From a virus: a stretch of DNA of 32,039 nt. A program made the position numbers and the translations under genes. The stretch spans positions 1 to 32,039 of IMG/VR virus record IMGVR_UViG_3300044911_002077. One strand, written 5' to 3'. How positions within the stretch are numbered: position 1 is the first letter of the stretch; each line of letters begins with the position of its first letter. The notes under the pieces are model-generated. The model saw only the letters and a list, made by a program, of their open reading frames with translations. It did no database searches and had not been told where the DNA came from. This document shows, piece after piece, positions 22,777-30,301 of this stretch.

Positions 22777-23586
22777 TCAGCTGACAGTGCGGCCAAGCAG
22801 GTAAGCTTCGATGTCTTCGTAGCCAGGGGCAATGTCAGGCTGGACGTAGCAGGTTTCCACAACCAGGTAACCAATACGACCGGCGGCGGCGTCACCGCTG
22901 GAGATGTAGAAACCACCGGAAGTTGTGGTGGAGTTTGCAGTTTCCTTAGCAAACACACGCATCGTGGTCGCGGCAGTAACCGGGTAGTTCACCACGGAAC
23001 CAGAGACACCAGCGGCGCCAGTAGCGGTCAGGAAGGCGTTGGTACCATAACCGGCAGTGCCGCCAGCGAAGTAGATTTCGCCAGCTTGGAGGCCGGAAAC
23101 AGTGGAAGTTAGGTTGGCTTGAATCACGCCTTCACCCACGCCAGAAGCGGCGACAGGTGCACCACCGTTGCTGCGACCGAACGAAATGACGTTACCGGTA
23201 GCGGCATACACACCAGAGGCAACACGACCGTCACCCCAACCAGAGGCAACCGAAATGGCGGTGCGGTACACGTAAGCAGGCAGTGTGCTGCTGCCAGAGA
23301 TCACCATGCCCGTGATGTCGGGACGAGTGTCATCCTGACGATAGGGAGAAGGAACGATCACAGCAGCGGAGTTGACGCTACCAGCACCAGAGGTGGTTGT
23401 CACTGCGACATAGCCACGCTGCTGGAAATAACGGTAACCAGGCAGAGCAAGGACCGAGGTGGGGCCACCAAGGGAGCTGTCGAGAGCAGTACCGCCTTCG
23501 ACAACAGAGTCAATGTTCTTGTACCAGCCGTTCAGGGGTTCTGCCCAGTTGCCTGGGAAGATTTTTTTAGCGGACAAATAGGTCAT
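22777..23586 (-). CDS. Capsid-associated (decoration-like) protein, downstream of MCP
   Basis: The 269-residue product begins MTYLSAKKIFPGNWAEPLNGW. It is Gly/Ala/Thr/Val-rich and predicted all-beta (GYRYFQQRGYVAVTTT, GYGTNAFLTATGAAGVSG, RIGYLVVETCYV). No enzyme motif is found. It is directly downstream of the major capsid gene with good AAGG spacing, a common place for head decoration or fibre proteins. GC and codon use match the MCP gene, suggesting strong expression. The exact role is uncertain. Confidence 0.6.
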   Translation of the reverse strand: MTYLSAKKIFPGNWAEPLNGWYKNIDSVVEGGTALDSSLGGPTSVLALPGYRYFQQRGYVAVTTTSGAGSVNSAAVIVPSPYRQDDTRPDITGMVISGSSTLPAYVYRTAISVASGWGDGRVASGVYAATGNVISFGRSNGGAPVAASGVGEGVIQANLTSTVSGLQAGEIYFAGGTAGYGTNAFLTATGAAGVSGSVVNYPVTAATTMRVFAKETANSTTTSGGFYISSGDAAAGRIGYLVVETCYVQPDIAPGYEDIEAYLLGRTVS

Positions 23587-23621
23587 TTATTTTTCCTTTT
23601 GTTAGTTGTTTACGTTATTGA

Positions 23622-24785
23622 TCAGATGTTACCGTCATCTTGCACGAAGCTGAACGCGGTGGTCACAAAGTCCTTGTTCAGGATTTCAAAACCGGCGTAC
23701 AGTTGCCAAATAAGAATGATGAAACGGCTGAAATCGTCGTTGTTGTTGATGAGCACCTGGGCGTTCGGGCCACCGATACCAACGCCAATCGCTTGAGGAC
23801 CGAAGAAGTAACCTTGAGCGGCTTCTTTCACGTTATAGGTAGAACCACCGTCAAAGGAAGTGCTGATGCTCTTGATCGGGAAGTTGGTGGATTCGAAGAA
23901 CTTAACGCCTTCAAACTGCACACCAGTAGGCATAACAGGTTCGCCAGCCAGGAAGTAGGCTTGACCGGCCTGGGGGCCTTGGTAGAAGCTGGCGTTGTTA
24001 GGCAGCATGGGGTTGCCCATGTACATGCCTTGACCAGGATTACCAGCGTAACGGGCGATCTCACGGAAGTCAGGGTCACGACGCAGGTGCATCATGAACG
24101 TGGGATCGCAAATACAACGATACAGACCATCGGCATAGGTCGGAACGTTGCGCTTGCGCAGGTCCTTAACAACGGTCAGCAGGTCAGTACGCACCTGGAA
24201 CTGCTGCAGGTCAGCGGTGTATTCAGTACCAGTGTAGGAAATACGACCGGAAGAATCCTTAACCTTGTTACCAGCGAAGTAGTAACCGCCTTGAGTTGTA
24301 GAGGCTGCACCGTTGGCTTCAGCTTTGGACAGTTCATCAATGAACACGCGGTCACGCCACCGGCGATAGTCGTCAAGCAGCGTCAGGCTACCGATCGACT
24401 GGTGGAACATATTCAGGTTGCCGGTATCCAGCAGCATGCGCTGAGCGGTAACCAGAGTTTCGCGAGCAATCTTGAATGTGCTAGGCTGAGTCGGGTCGCC
24501 CGGATCCGCAGGACCCGTGTACTCCTTAAGCACCACCAGAACTTTCTCTTTGGTGATGTTACGGCTGTTAGCGGTACCGATCGTTTGGTCAGCAATACGC
24601 TCACGGCTGTCCTTAGTACCAGGGGTACCCCAGAACTTGTAGCGGTCCAACTGAACGGTTTGACCAGGCTGACGTGTGAAGTCGTGGACAACCACGGGCT
24701 CCACAGCCATCTCAGCGATGTACGCAGGGTGGGGACGATAAAGTTCCGCACCTAAAATCTTTGGAAAGTCGTTATCAATAAACAC
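23622..24785 (-). CDS. Major capsid protein
   Basis: The 387-residue product starts with GTG (MFIDNDFPKILGAELYRPHPAY), preceded by GGAGG with a 10-nt spacer. Segments such as GLYRCICDPTFMMHLRRDPDFREIARYAG and GVQFEGVKFFESTNFP fit the HK97-fold capsid proteins, possibly the N4-gp56-type family (recalled pattern). It is between the scaffold-like gene and the decoration-like gene, as usual in tailed phages, and codon use (many C- and G-ending codons) suggests high expression. The entire antisense strand is open in one frame, but that is a side-effect. No prohead protease gene is seen in the window. I am confident of MCP by position, less so of the subfamily. Confidence 0.82.
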   Translation of the reverse strand: MFIDNDFPKILGAELYRPHPAYIAEMAVEPVVVHDFTRQPGQTVQLDRYKFWGTPGTKDSRERIADQTIGTANSRNITKEKVLVVLKEYTGPADPGDPTQPSTFKIARETLVTAQRMLLDTGNLNMFHQSIGSLTLLDDYRRWRDRVFIDELSKAEANGAASTTQGGYYFAGNKVKDSSGRISYTGTEYTADLQQFQVRTDLLTVVKDLRKRNVPTYADGLYRCICDPTFMMHLRRDPDFREIARYAGNPGQGMYMGNPMLPNNASFYQGPQAGQAYFLAGEPVMPTGVQFEGVKFFESTNFPIKSISTSFDGGSTYNVKEAAQGYFFGPQAIGVGIGGPNAQVLINNNDDFSRFIILIWQLYAGFEILNKDFVTTAFSFVQDDGNI

Positions 24786-24836
24786 TTTGTTTTATCCTCC
24801 AGTGTCGCAGGAAGTGTGTTGTCAGGTGAAAGATTC

Positions 24837-24897
24837 AGACATGATTATGTCTTATCTAACACAAATTTTAGCAGCCGATAATTTATTTAATTACCGG
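24837..24897 (-). promoter_or_regulatory. Hairpins in capsid-gene leader
   Basis: The 119-nt gap 24786-24904 holds two inverted repeats: AGACAT-GATT-ATGTCT (24837-24852) and GCCGATAATT-TATTT-AATTACCGGC with one mismatch (24874-24898). Neither is followed by a U-run. CATAAT, one base from a -10 consensus, lies inside the first on the minus strand. A dedicated capsid promoter is possible but no -35 is clear. Confidence 0.35.
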
Positions 24898-24904
24898 CAT
24901 TAAA

Positions 24905-25891
24905 TCATTCCATTACAAACAGTTTGTTTGCAACGGTTTGAGGCTGAGCTTGGTTCAGGACGCGCCAGGCATTCTGAGGATCGCGATTCATCATCTCGCC
25001 AAAAGTGCCCCAGAAATTCTCAGGTGCTTGCGGAGCAGCAGCTGTCGGGGGAGCAGGGAAGTTGCCAGCTTGGAACTGACCAATCGACTGGGTCGGATAA
25101 CCGCGTGTCTCAAGTTCCTGCTCGTTTTCGTACACAGGGTACGGACCTTCAGGACCAAAGAACTTAAGCGTGTAATCGCTCAGAACATCGGGATTGGTAA
25201 GGATCTCGTTGTAGGCAAGATTCTCTTGATGCTCGTTAACAGCGAAATTAGCGTAACCCTTGATGGTATCAGCGGCGCGGTTTCCCCACGCGACGGCGCT
25301 GTCCAGCATTTGCTCCAGGTTTAGAGCGTAGTTGTTCAGCACTGCCGGAGCTTCGATCCCGAACGCGTCCATCACGTACCGACTGTCCTGGCTCATTCCC
25401 AGGAGGTCCGCCATTTGGCTTGCCGCCTCCTGCAAGGATTGATTGGAGGAGGTTGGGGAATAGCTGGGCGAGTATGCCTGGTTGGGAGACCAAGTCTGCG
25501 GAGCCGATTGTTGCGTAGCTTGGCTGCTGTACTGTCCGTAATTGGCCGGGGTATACGCCGTCGTCGGCTGCGAGGGTTGACCCTGGAACGGGGATTGGAC
25601 TGGTGCGCTCAGCAGATTCACCACCTTGTTGAACGCCGATTCCCAGGGATTCCCCGCCGAGTCCGCCGCCGGTTGGGATTGGGGGGCGTACTGAGTAGGG
25701 CTGGATTGGTAGCTGGGGGCTGCCTGAGGTACCGCTTGGGGGTAACTGGTACCCACCTGATACGCCACCGGAGCCGGAGCCTGGTAGCTGGCCGGAGCTG
25801 CTTGCGGTGCTGCCACCACGTAGCTGCTCGGCGCGACGGCCACTGGTGCTTGGCTCGTCTGTGGGATCGATTGGACGGTAGCGTCCTGCAT
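24905..25891 (-). CDS. Scaffold-like protein, overlaps portal gene
   Basis: The 328-residue product lies between portal and MCP, the usual place of a scaffold. The first 175 residues are Pro/Gln/Ala/Ser/Tyr-rich (SYQAPAPVAYQVGTSYPQ, SPSYSPTSSNQSL) and probably disordered. The rest is helical (EAASQMADLLGMSQDSRYVMD, LNLEQMLDSAVAWGNRAADTI). The ATG at 25891 has AAGGAG with a 7-nt spacer, so this start is good. The first 623 nt overlap the portal frame on the same strand. No protease motif is seen. Scaffold is inferred from position and composition. Confidence 0.65.
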   Translation of the reverse strand: MQDATVQSIPQTSQAPVAVAPSSYVVAAPQAAPASYQAPAPVAYQVGTSYPQAVPQAAPSYQSSPTQYAPQSQPAADSAGNPWESAFNKVVNLLSAPVQSPFQGQPSQPTTAYTPANYGQYSSQATQQSAPQTWSPNQAYSPSYSPTSSNQSLQEAASQMADLLGMSQDSRYVMDAFGIEAPAVLNNYALNLEQMLDSAVAWGNRAADTIKGYANFAVNEHQENLAYNEILTNPDVLSDYTLKFFGPEGPYPVYENEQELETRGYPTQSIGQFQAGNFPAPPTAAAPQAPENFWGTFGEMMNRDPQNAWRVLNQAQPQTVANKLFVME

Positions 25892-27641
25892 AACTCATCT
25901 CCTTTTGTAAAGCTTCTAAAGTGCGATATAGATAGGGTGTTAAATCTAATCGCGGGTCCGCAGCCATCGGTAAATCCGGTGATTGCGGATGGGGAGTTTG
26001 CATCATTCCCCCCACAAGGCGAGCAAATTGAGAGTATGCACCCTGCAATTCATTCACCATTCTGAACGGAAACCCAGATAACATCTCGGCCCGTTCCTCA
26101 TCCGTCTTGGACGGGAAGAGGTATTTCAGTGCCTCAATGCTATCAACACCTAACTCCTGTAAGTTGCGTACCACGATGGAGTTGTTCAGGATGTCTTGAG
26201 TGGAATCCTCATAAACAGGTCCAAGCCAACGCCACTGCATGGTCACATCGCCATCTGGAATCAAACCAGAAACACCGGGCGGAATCTGCTGCGTTTGAAG
26301 GCAAGCCATCATCAACTGCTTGACCTGATCATCAAATGCACTCATGGCATCGTTGTACGCTGCCAAGTCTTCCGCACTAGATTCCTCTGGGAGATCCAGG
26401 GGTTTTTCTAATCCTGCAGCAGCGGCCAGCGTCTCCCTGAACAGACGTTCTTCCTGGTAGATGATCAGTTCAAAACAACGGCAAATACCGTAAGTGTAAA
26501 TAGCGATTGCCTTTTTCTTGGACGTGGCAGAAACACGACCAAACAGTGACTTGTACTCAGTTGCAGTCACGCCTGCAGAAATTGACAGTTCGTCAACGCC
26601 GCCCAGGGCAGTGCGAATTTCTTCTCGGTACTGACGTGCGAAAGAATTCTGGTCGCCAGTGATGGCATCAGGAACAATGTAACCAACACGGTCGTTTGGT
26701 TCCAGGTTTGCAATGACGCGTGGAACTCTGATCTGTCCGTCAATACCACGGTGAATGGGATCAGCCTTGAATCGGGATTGACTCAGTCCACTGGGACCAC
26801 TGAACCCAGAGTTAGCTGCGATAGAAGGACGCTGGACAACGTTCTCGCCACCGGCCTCCATAAGGTCAGTCTTGGGCCTGGAGGAAAGAAGCGTGGGGTT
26901 ACCAAAGAACTGCACGTTCTTACGCATGGTACGAACCATTTCATCATGCGTACAGATGTGATTGGCTAACGCTTCAAATTCACCAACACCTTCAGTAGAG
27001 AAACCCTTGACGTTGTGGAAAATTTCTACGCAAGGAATAAAGCCCAGCGTATTTTTGAACGTTTTTGTCCTACCGAAATTTGCTTGGTAGTTGCTATCAA
27101 ACGACAGCTCGCCTTCCGAGTGCGTTTCTTCAATCGTTTTGCGTTTGATGGAAAGGCGGATGTAACGCTTTGCACCGCCCCGCCCCATGGTGGCCGGACC
27201 ACTTAAACTTGCGGAATCAATGTCCTGCTGGTAACCAAACCCGTTCTTGACCTTGTAGCTGTAAATAATTACAACTTCATCAAGCTCGCCATCAATGTTG
27301 TAATAGCTACGATATTCGTGCTTACGAAAGTAGTAAAGACGATAGTTGTTCTGAGTTGGACGGATGTAAAGAAGACCTTGCCCATCACAAAGTGAATAAT
27401 CCCAGATTGAATCGAAGCGGATGTCGAGAGAGTTGTATTTGATTACACGGTCAATAAAGTCTTTGCGCTGATTACCAAAGTTATCTTGCACAGGAAAAAA
27501 CTCGACACCCTGGCGGATGCCGAATAATTTCATCTGCGCCAGGTGTGAAGCTACGACGCCAGTGTCAATCATTGACCCGCCGTCTTTTTCAAGATACGAG
27601 TCAATAATTTCCTTGAGTCTAGACTTAGCGTCGACGGCCAT
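25269..27641 (-). CDS. Portal protein with a long C-terminal extension
   Basis: The portal forms the dodecameric ring for DNA entry and exit at a capsid vertex. The frame codes 790 residues. Residues 1 to about 580 have the expected mixed fold, with a long helix-rich part (FGRVSATSKKKAIAIYTYG, CRCFELIIYQEERLFRE) and a beta wing. From about residue 584 to the end the frame overlaps the scaffold-like gene. That part is Gly/Ser/Pro/Arg-rich (SSSGQLPGSGSGGVSGG) and ends in RRRVGKPRR. A protein ending near 583 would be a normal portal length, so the extension may be an overprinted product. Context is terminase upstream and MCP downstream. Start at ATG 27641 shares a base with the previous stop. 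Confidence 0.82.
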   Translation of the reverse strand: MAVDAKSRLKEIIDSYLEKDGGSMIDTGVVASHLAQMKLFGIRQGVEFFPVQDNFGNQRKDFIDRVIKYNSLDIRFDSIWDYSLCDGQGLLYIRPTQNNYRLYYFRKHEYRSYYNIDGELDEVVIIYSYKVKNGFGYQQDIDSASLSGPATMGRGGAKRYIRLSIKRKTIEETHSEGELSFDSNYQANFGRTKTFKNTLGFIPCVEIFHNVKGFSTEGVGEFEALANHICTHDEMVRTMRKNVQFFGNPTLLSSRPKTDLMEAGGENVVQRPSIAANSGFSGPSGLSQSRFKADPIHRGIDGQIRVPRVIANLEPNDRVGYIVPDAITGDQNSFARQYREEIRTALGGVDELSISAGVTATEYKSLFGRVSATSKKKAIAIYTYGICRCFELIIYQEERLFRETLAAAAGLEKPLDLPEESSAEDLAAYNDAMSAFDDQVKQLMMACLQTQQIPPGVSGLIPDGDVTMQWRWLGPVYEDSTQDILNNSIVVRNLQELGVDSIEALKYLFPSKTDEERAEMLSGFPFRMVNELQGAYSQFARLVGGMMQTPHPQSPDLPMAADPRLDLTPYLYRTLEALQKEMSYAGRYRPIDPTDEPSTSGRRAEQLRGGSTASSSGQLPGSGSGGVSGGYQLPPSGTSGSPQLPIQPYSVRPPIPTGGGLGGESLGIGVQQGGESAERTSPIPVPGSTLAADDGVYPGQLRTVQQPSYATIGSADLVSQPGILAQLFPNLLQSILAGGGKPNGGPPGNEPGQSVRDGRVRDRSSGSAEQLRSKPGANAGQRRRVGKPRR

Positions 27642-27787
27642 TAACTATTTTCCTTTTTCTTTGACTCAATCTTAGCAGCTTTTGCCTGCTTCTTAAGGTC
27701 TAACCATTTGCCAAAATACACCAGTTCGGCAGAGGAATAAAGCTCTGGATGATGCAGCGCTTGCTTTACAAGTTTTTTAGTTTTCAT
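27641..27787 (-). CDS. Small basic protein, 48 residues
   Basis: The product MKTKKLVKQALHHPELYSSA... has an HHPELYSSAELVYFGKWL core and a Lys/Ala-rich end. GAGG precedes the ATG by 7 nt. The stop shares its last base with the portal ATG (TAATG). I recall a similar short LYS.AEL...W protein in cyanophages, without a known role. Too short for a domain call, but start, spacing and coupling support it. Confidence 0.6.
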   Translation of the reverse strand: MKTKKLVKQALHHPELYSSAELVYFGKWLDLKKQAKAAKIESKKKENS

Positions 27788-27796
27788 AGCGTTTCC

Positions 27797-28015
27797 TCAC
27801 GAAACAAACTTGGATTGGAACCCGGCTGGCAACTGCTCAGCGTCAGCCACTCCCTGAAGATTGCCAACAGCACCGGGTAAATTGCTGGAACCAAACGCCG
27901 AAGGGAATTTTTTAAATTTTGCGCCGGGGGGAGTGTCGAAACTTGGGTTAACAGCAAGTAGGCCACCCTGGTTACCAGGGGCTCCAGGGACGTTAGATTC
28001 TCCGCCGTAATACAT
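27797..28015 (-). CDS. Small hypothetical protein in head cassette
   Basis: The 72-residue product begins MYYGGESNVPGAPGNQGG, is Gly/Pro-rich, and has the segment PPGAKFKKFPSAFGSSNLPGAVGN. No family is recognised. It is 9 nt before the small basic gene and 24 nt after the AbrB-like stop. The CTAGAATAA element lies 19 nt upstream of its ATG and overlaps the AbrB-like stop codon. Probably a minor head or assembly protein, by position only. Confidence 0.5.
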   Translation of the reverse strand: MYYGGESNVPGAPGNQGGLLAVNPSFDTPPGAKFKKFPSAFGSSNLPGAVGNLQGVADAEQLPAGFQSKFVS

Positions 28016-28034
28016 GTGCTTATCTTGTTTTCCC

Positions 28035-28043
28035 TTATTCTAG
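28035..28043 (-). promoter_or_regulatory. CTAGAATAA element upstream of 28015 start
   Basis: The minus strand carries CTAGAATAA 19 nt before the ATG at 28015, a variant of the repeated element at 5792, 10050 and 28510. It includes the TAG stop of the AbrB-like gene. Confidence 0.4.
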
Positions 28044-28222
28044 TCCTCTAAAACTTCGTAACCAGACGCGTCATTTACCTTAGAAATTACGATACCTTCG
28101 CCGCGTACATCCCAATTCAAGACATCGCCTTCTTGCCAACCCAACTCTTCGATTACTTCATCAGGCAAAACAATATATTGATCTCCGTTTTCGTCCTCTT
28201 GTACTTCAAGGATGTAACTCAT
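28040..28222 (-). CDS. AbrB/MazE-like SpoVT domain protein
   Basis: The 60-residue product is almost wholly one swapped-hairpin domain: DQYIVLPDEVIEELGWQEGD at about 14 to 33, then VLNWDVRGEGIVISKV. This is the SpoVT/AbrB DNA-binding fold (as in antitoxins and transition-state regulators). The EDENGD start and acidic end are unusual, so DNA binding may be weak. It overlaps the neighbouring gene (ATGA) and sits within the packaging/head cassette. No toxin partner is next to it. It could regulate phage or host promoters; this is inference. Confidence 0.75.
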   Translation of the reverse strand: MSYILEVQEDENGDQYIVLPDEVIEELGWQEGDVLNWDVRGEGIVISKVNDASGYEVLED

Positions 28223-28491
28223 TTGGTCAAAAGCTTTTCCATCAGTTTATCAAGCTTATTATTGATCTCGCGAAAATTGTTGTGCATTTCTTGAATTTCC
28301 CTTAAGAAGTCCACCTTGAGCACGTAGTCTAGTGGCATGCGGTTGACTTGGTCTTCCAAGAGATCCACTCTTCGGTTTTGTGAATTAAGTCTTTCGCCCA
28401 GGCGGCTCATAAGCTTACTCATTGCCCAGGAGCCACCTGTCGCAGCTGAGATCACTGCCGTAAGAGCAATAGCTAAATACTCTGGTCCCAC
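28219..28491 (-). CDS. Membrane protein with coiled coil (cyanophage-type)
   Basis: The 90-residue product starts with GTG at 28491, with no strong Shine-Dalgarno. Residues about 5 to 25 (YLAIALTAVISAATGGSWAM) form one membrane segment. The rest is helical and charged (LLEDQVNRMPLDYVLKV, REIQEMHNNFREINNKLDKLMEKLL) and is likely a coiled coil. I recall similar proteins with DYVLKVDFLREIQEMH in cyanophages. Topology resembles a class III-like holin or a spanin, but it lacks a lipobox and is next to terminase, so function remains unknown. It ends overlapping the AbrB-like start. Confidence 0.7.
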   Translation of the reverse strand: MGPEYLAIALTAVISAATGGSWAMSKLMSRLGERLNSQNRRVDLLEDQVNRMPLDYVLKVDFLREIQEMHNNFREINNKLDKLMEKLLTK

Positions 28492-28509
28492 GAATCCAAG
28501 GTTTTTTAA

Positions 28510-28517
28510 TATTCTAA
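28510..28517 (-). promoter_or_regulatory. TTAGAATA element upstream of 28491 start
   Basis: TTAGAATA lies on the minus strand 18 nt before the GTG at 28491, in the 29-nt spacer after terminase. It matches the element at 5792 and 10050 except for the last base. Spacing to the start (18 to 20 nt in three copies) is similar. Confidence 0.4.
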
Positions 28518-28520
28518 GAG

Positions 28521-30050
28521 TCAGTAATCAAGGTGAAGCTGTCCTTTTCTTGCTAATCCAGTAACAAGCCAGACGAGAGCGTCAACACAATCGTCGTGAC
28601 TACTTACGCCAAAGTTGGTAAGCTCTTCAAACATATTGGTGAAATTACGAAAACGATTGAAGATGATCTTGCGGTCCTCAAACATACCCATAATGCCACG
28701 GAAGCGAGCCAACTTATCTGCCCTGAAACCTTTGACGGGATGCCAAATCAAATTGTAAAGACCTTCATTGTTCAAGCAAACACGTTTGAAGTCTGCCTCC
28801 AGGGATGCCTGGTACTGTACGGCCTCACTCCAAATGTCGCACGTTGAATAGCTGGGGTAATACAAACCGCTTTGTTCGTCTTTGGCAATCACTGACCAAT
28901 CATTCAACAACTCCTTGAGGGCATCAAGTTTTTCAAGGTTACCCATGACGCGAATACGTCGGTAATCAATGATATGAATGCGGTCGCCAATGCGACCACC
29001 AAGAATCATAACCGTGTAATCGTTTTTCTCTTTAGTGCCAGCGGAGAGGTCAACCCCAACTCCAAGGGCGTCAAACTCCGTTGCAATTTCCGCTTTTACA
29101 ATCAACTCCGGAGCCAACGAAAGTTCGTTCTGCCGGATGACTTGATTCATGTACTGGAACGAGAAAGCAATTGGTGCCTGCCGTTTTTTCTCCTTCAGGT
29201 AATCCAATGACCACATGTCCGGCCAATACGATTCCTCTTCGCCAGTGATGGGATTGTTTTGAATTGCTGAAAGGATAATCTGTTGCCAGTTGTTTTGTTC
29301 GTTGAATGTTGTGGAGTGAATGTCATCGTGTCTGAAGCGAGTACCAAGACAGATTGCTCGTGCACCTTCAAACATGGTGGGTGCAATCACAGCATTCCAG
29401 TTGTCCTGCATCTGTTTCCTGATGTCAGGGTTGGCAATATCTGCGGCTGACTTAATGGCGTCATCAATCATGACCAAGTGCGAACGCTTGGAAGTCACCG
29501 AACCCTTGAGGCCTGCTGCGCAAAGCGTAAACTGTTCGTCACCTGTTACGTCAATGCCAGCAAACTTGTGATCAATTGACCAGTACTCATTACTGGTGGC
29601 GTTCTTCAGAAGGCGAACTTTAGGGAAAACCTCTTGGTATCGTTTGCTTTCAATGATGCGTTTGATGGTGGAAGATTTGGAACGAGCAATGTCAACCGTA
29701 TAGGACAGATACAGAATCTGCAGTGGCAGCCCTGCGTGCGTGTGGATGCCAATGGCCCACGCCGTAAGCAGACCCAACACTGTGGACTTGGCAGAACCCC
29801 TGGGCGCCAGGAGATCCACATTGGGACCAGCGATCTTAATGAGGCAACTGCTATCCTCCTCTGTGACGAAGTGTCGATGCCAGTTGAGGTGATGAGCAGC
29901 CGGTGGTTTATCTGCTACGTATTCACAGAAGAAGCCAAAATCTTCCTGGGCTTTCTTCAGTGCTTCTGCGTTACGTGGCTTGCGTATTTGCTGTCTGCGT
30001 GCGGCGGCTTGAGCATTGCGGCGGTAAGCAAGATGCGTATAGCTTGGCAC
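28521..30050 (-). CDS. terL: Terminase large subunit
   Basis: The 509-residue product is the DNA-packaging motor ATPase and nuclease. Walker A is APRGSAKST at about 82 to 90. Walker B is LVMIDDAI at about 192 to 199. The RNase H-like nuclease part has VGVDLSAGTKEKNDYTVMILGG at about 331 to 352 (first Asp D334) and SSHDDCVDALVWL at about 483 to 495 (last acidic pair). Start is a GTG at 30050 just after an in-frame TGA, with no clear ribosome-binding site. Length is typical. It is upstream of the portal region. A phage of headful or cohesive-end type cannot be told from these motifs. Confidence 0.95.
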   Translation of the reverse strand: MPSYTHLAYRRNAQAAARRQQIRKPRNAEALKKAQEDFGFFCEYVADKPPAAHHLNWHRHFVTEEDSSCLIKIAGPNVDLLAPRGSAKSTVLGLLTAWAIGIHTHAGLPLQILYLSYTVDIARSKSSTIKRIIESKRYQEVFPKVRLLKNATSNEYWSIDHKFAGIDVTGDEQFTLCAAGLKGSVTSKRSHLVMIDDAIKSAADIANPDIRKQMQDNWNAVIAPTMFEGARAICLGTRFRHDDIHSTTFNEQNNWQQIILSAIQNNPITGEEESYWPDMWSLDYLKEKKRQAPIAFSFQYMNQVIRQNELSLAPELIVKAEIATEFDALGVGVDLSAGTKEKNDYTVMILGGRIGDRIHIIDYRRIRVMGNLEKLDALKELLNDWSVIAKDEQSGLYYPSYSTCDIWSEAVQYQASLEADFKRVCLNNEGLYNLIWHPVKGFRADKLARFRGIMGMFEDRKIIFNRFRNFTNMFEELTNFGVSSHDDCVDALVWLVTGLARKGQLHLDY

Positions 30051-30082
30051 AGCAGTAATTCAGAGTATCACTGAATACTACC

Positions 30083-30247
30083 TTACTTTTTGTCTTCTTG
30101 TTTTTTGGCCTTTTGCTTTTGATACTTACGTGCTTTTTCTAAAGCGGCCTTACGCTTTTCCTTGTCCGACATCTCAGTGCCGTCTTCTTTCTTCGCATCT
30201 TTTTTCTTAAGGTGCGCAAGAAACTGCGGAGGAACTTTACCAGCCAT
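30083..30247 (-). CDS. Small Lys-rich protein, 54 residues
   Basis: The product MAGKVPPQFLAHLKKKDAKK... is about one third Lys, with a helical middle (EMSDKEKRKAALEKARKYQ). It begins at an ATG at 30247 and ends 32 nt before terminase. The VPPQFLAH start is like short cyanophage proteins I recall. A role with DNA during packaging would suit the charge, but this is a guess. The 54-nt stretch 30248-30301 upstream is AT-rich, with no clear promoter. Confidence 0.6.
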   Translation of the reverse strand: MAGKVPPQFLAHLKKKDAKKEDGTEMSDKEKRKAALEKARKYQKQKAKKQEDKK

Positions 30248-30301
30248 TTAAATCAGTTATCTGTTAACAATGTTGTATTGCACCTCAATATTTTAAGGCA
30301 G

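Noticed and set aside
23119-23796. 225-codon plus-strand open frame over the decoration-like gene
   Set aside because: It lies antisense to a supported gene and its product (His/Arg/Thr-rich) looks like a by-product.
23640-24755. 371-codon open frame antisense to the major capsid gene
   Set aside because: It mirrors the MCP codon bias and has no recognisable domain; antisense frames are often open in genes with strong codon bias.
27784-27966. 60-codon minus-strand frame overlapping the 72-residue gene
   Set aside because: It overlaps a better-supported frame with a clear start and has no start-stop coupling.
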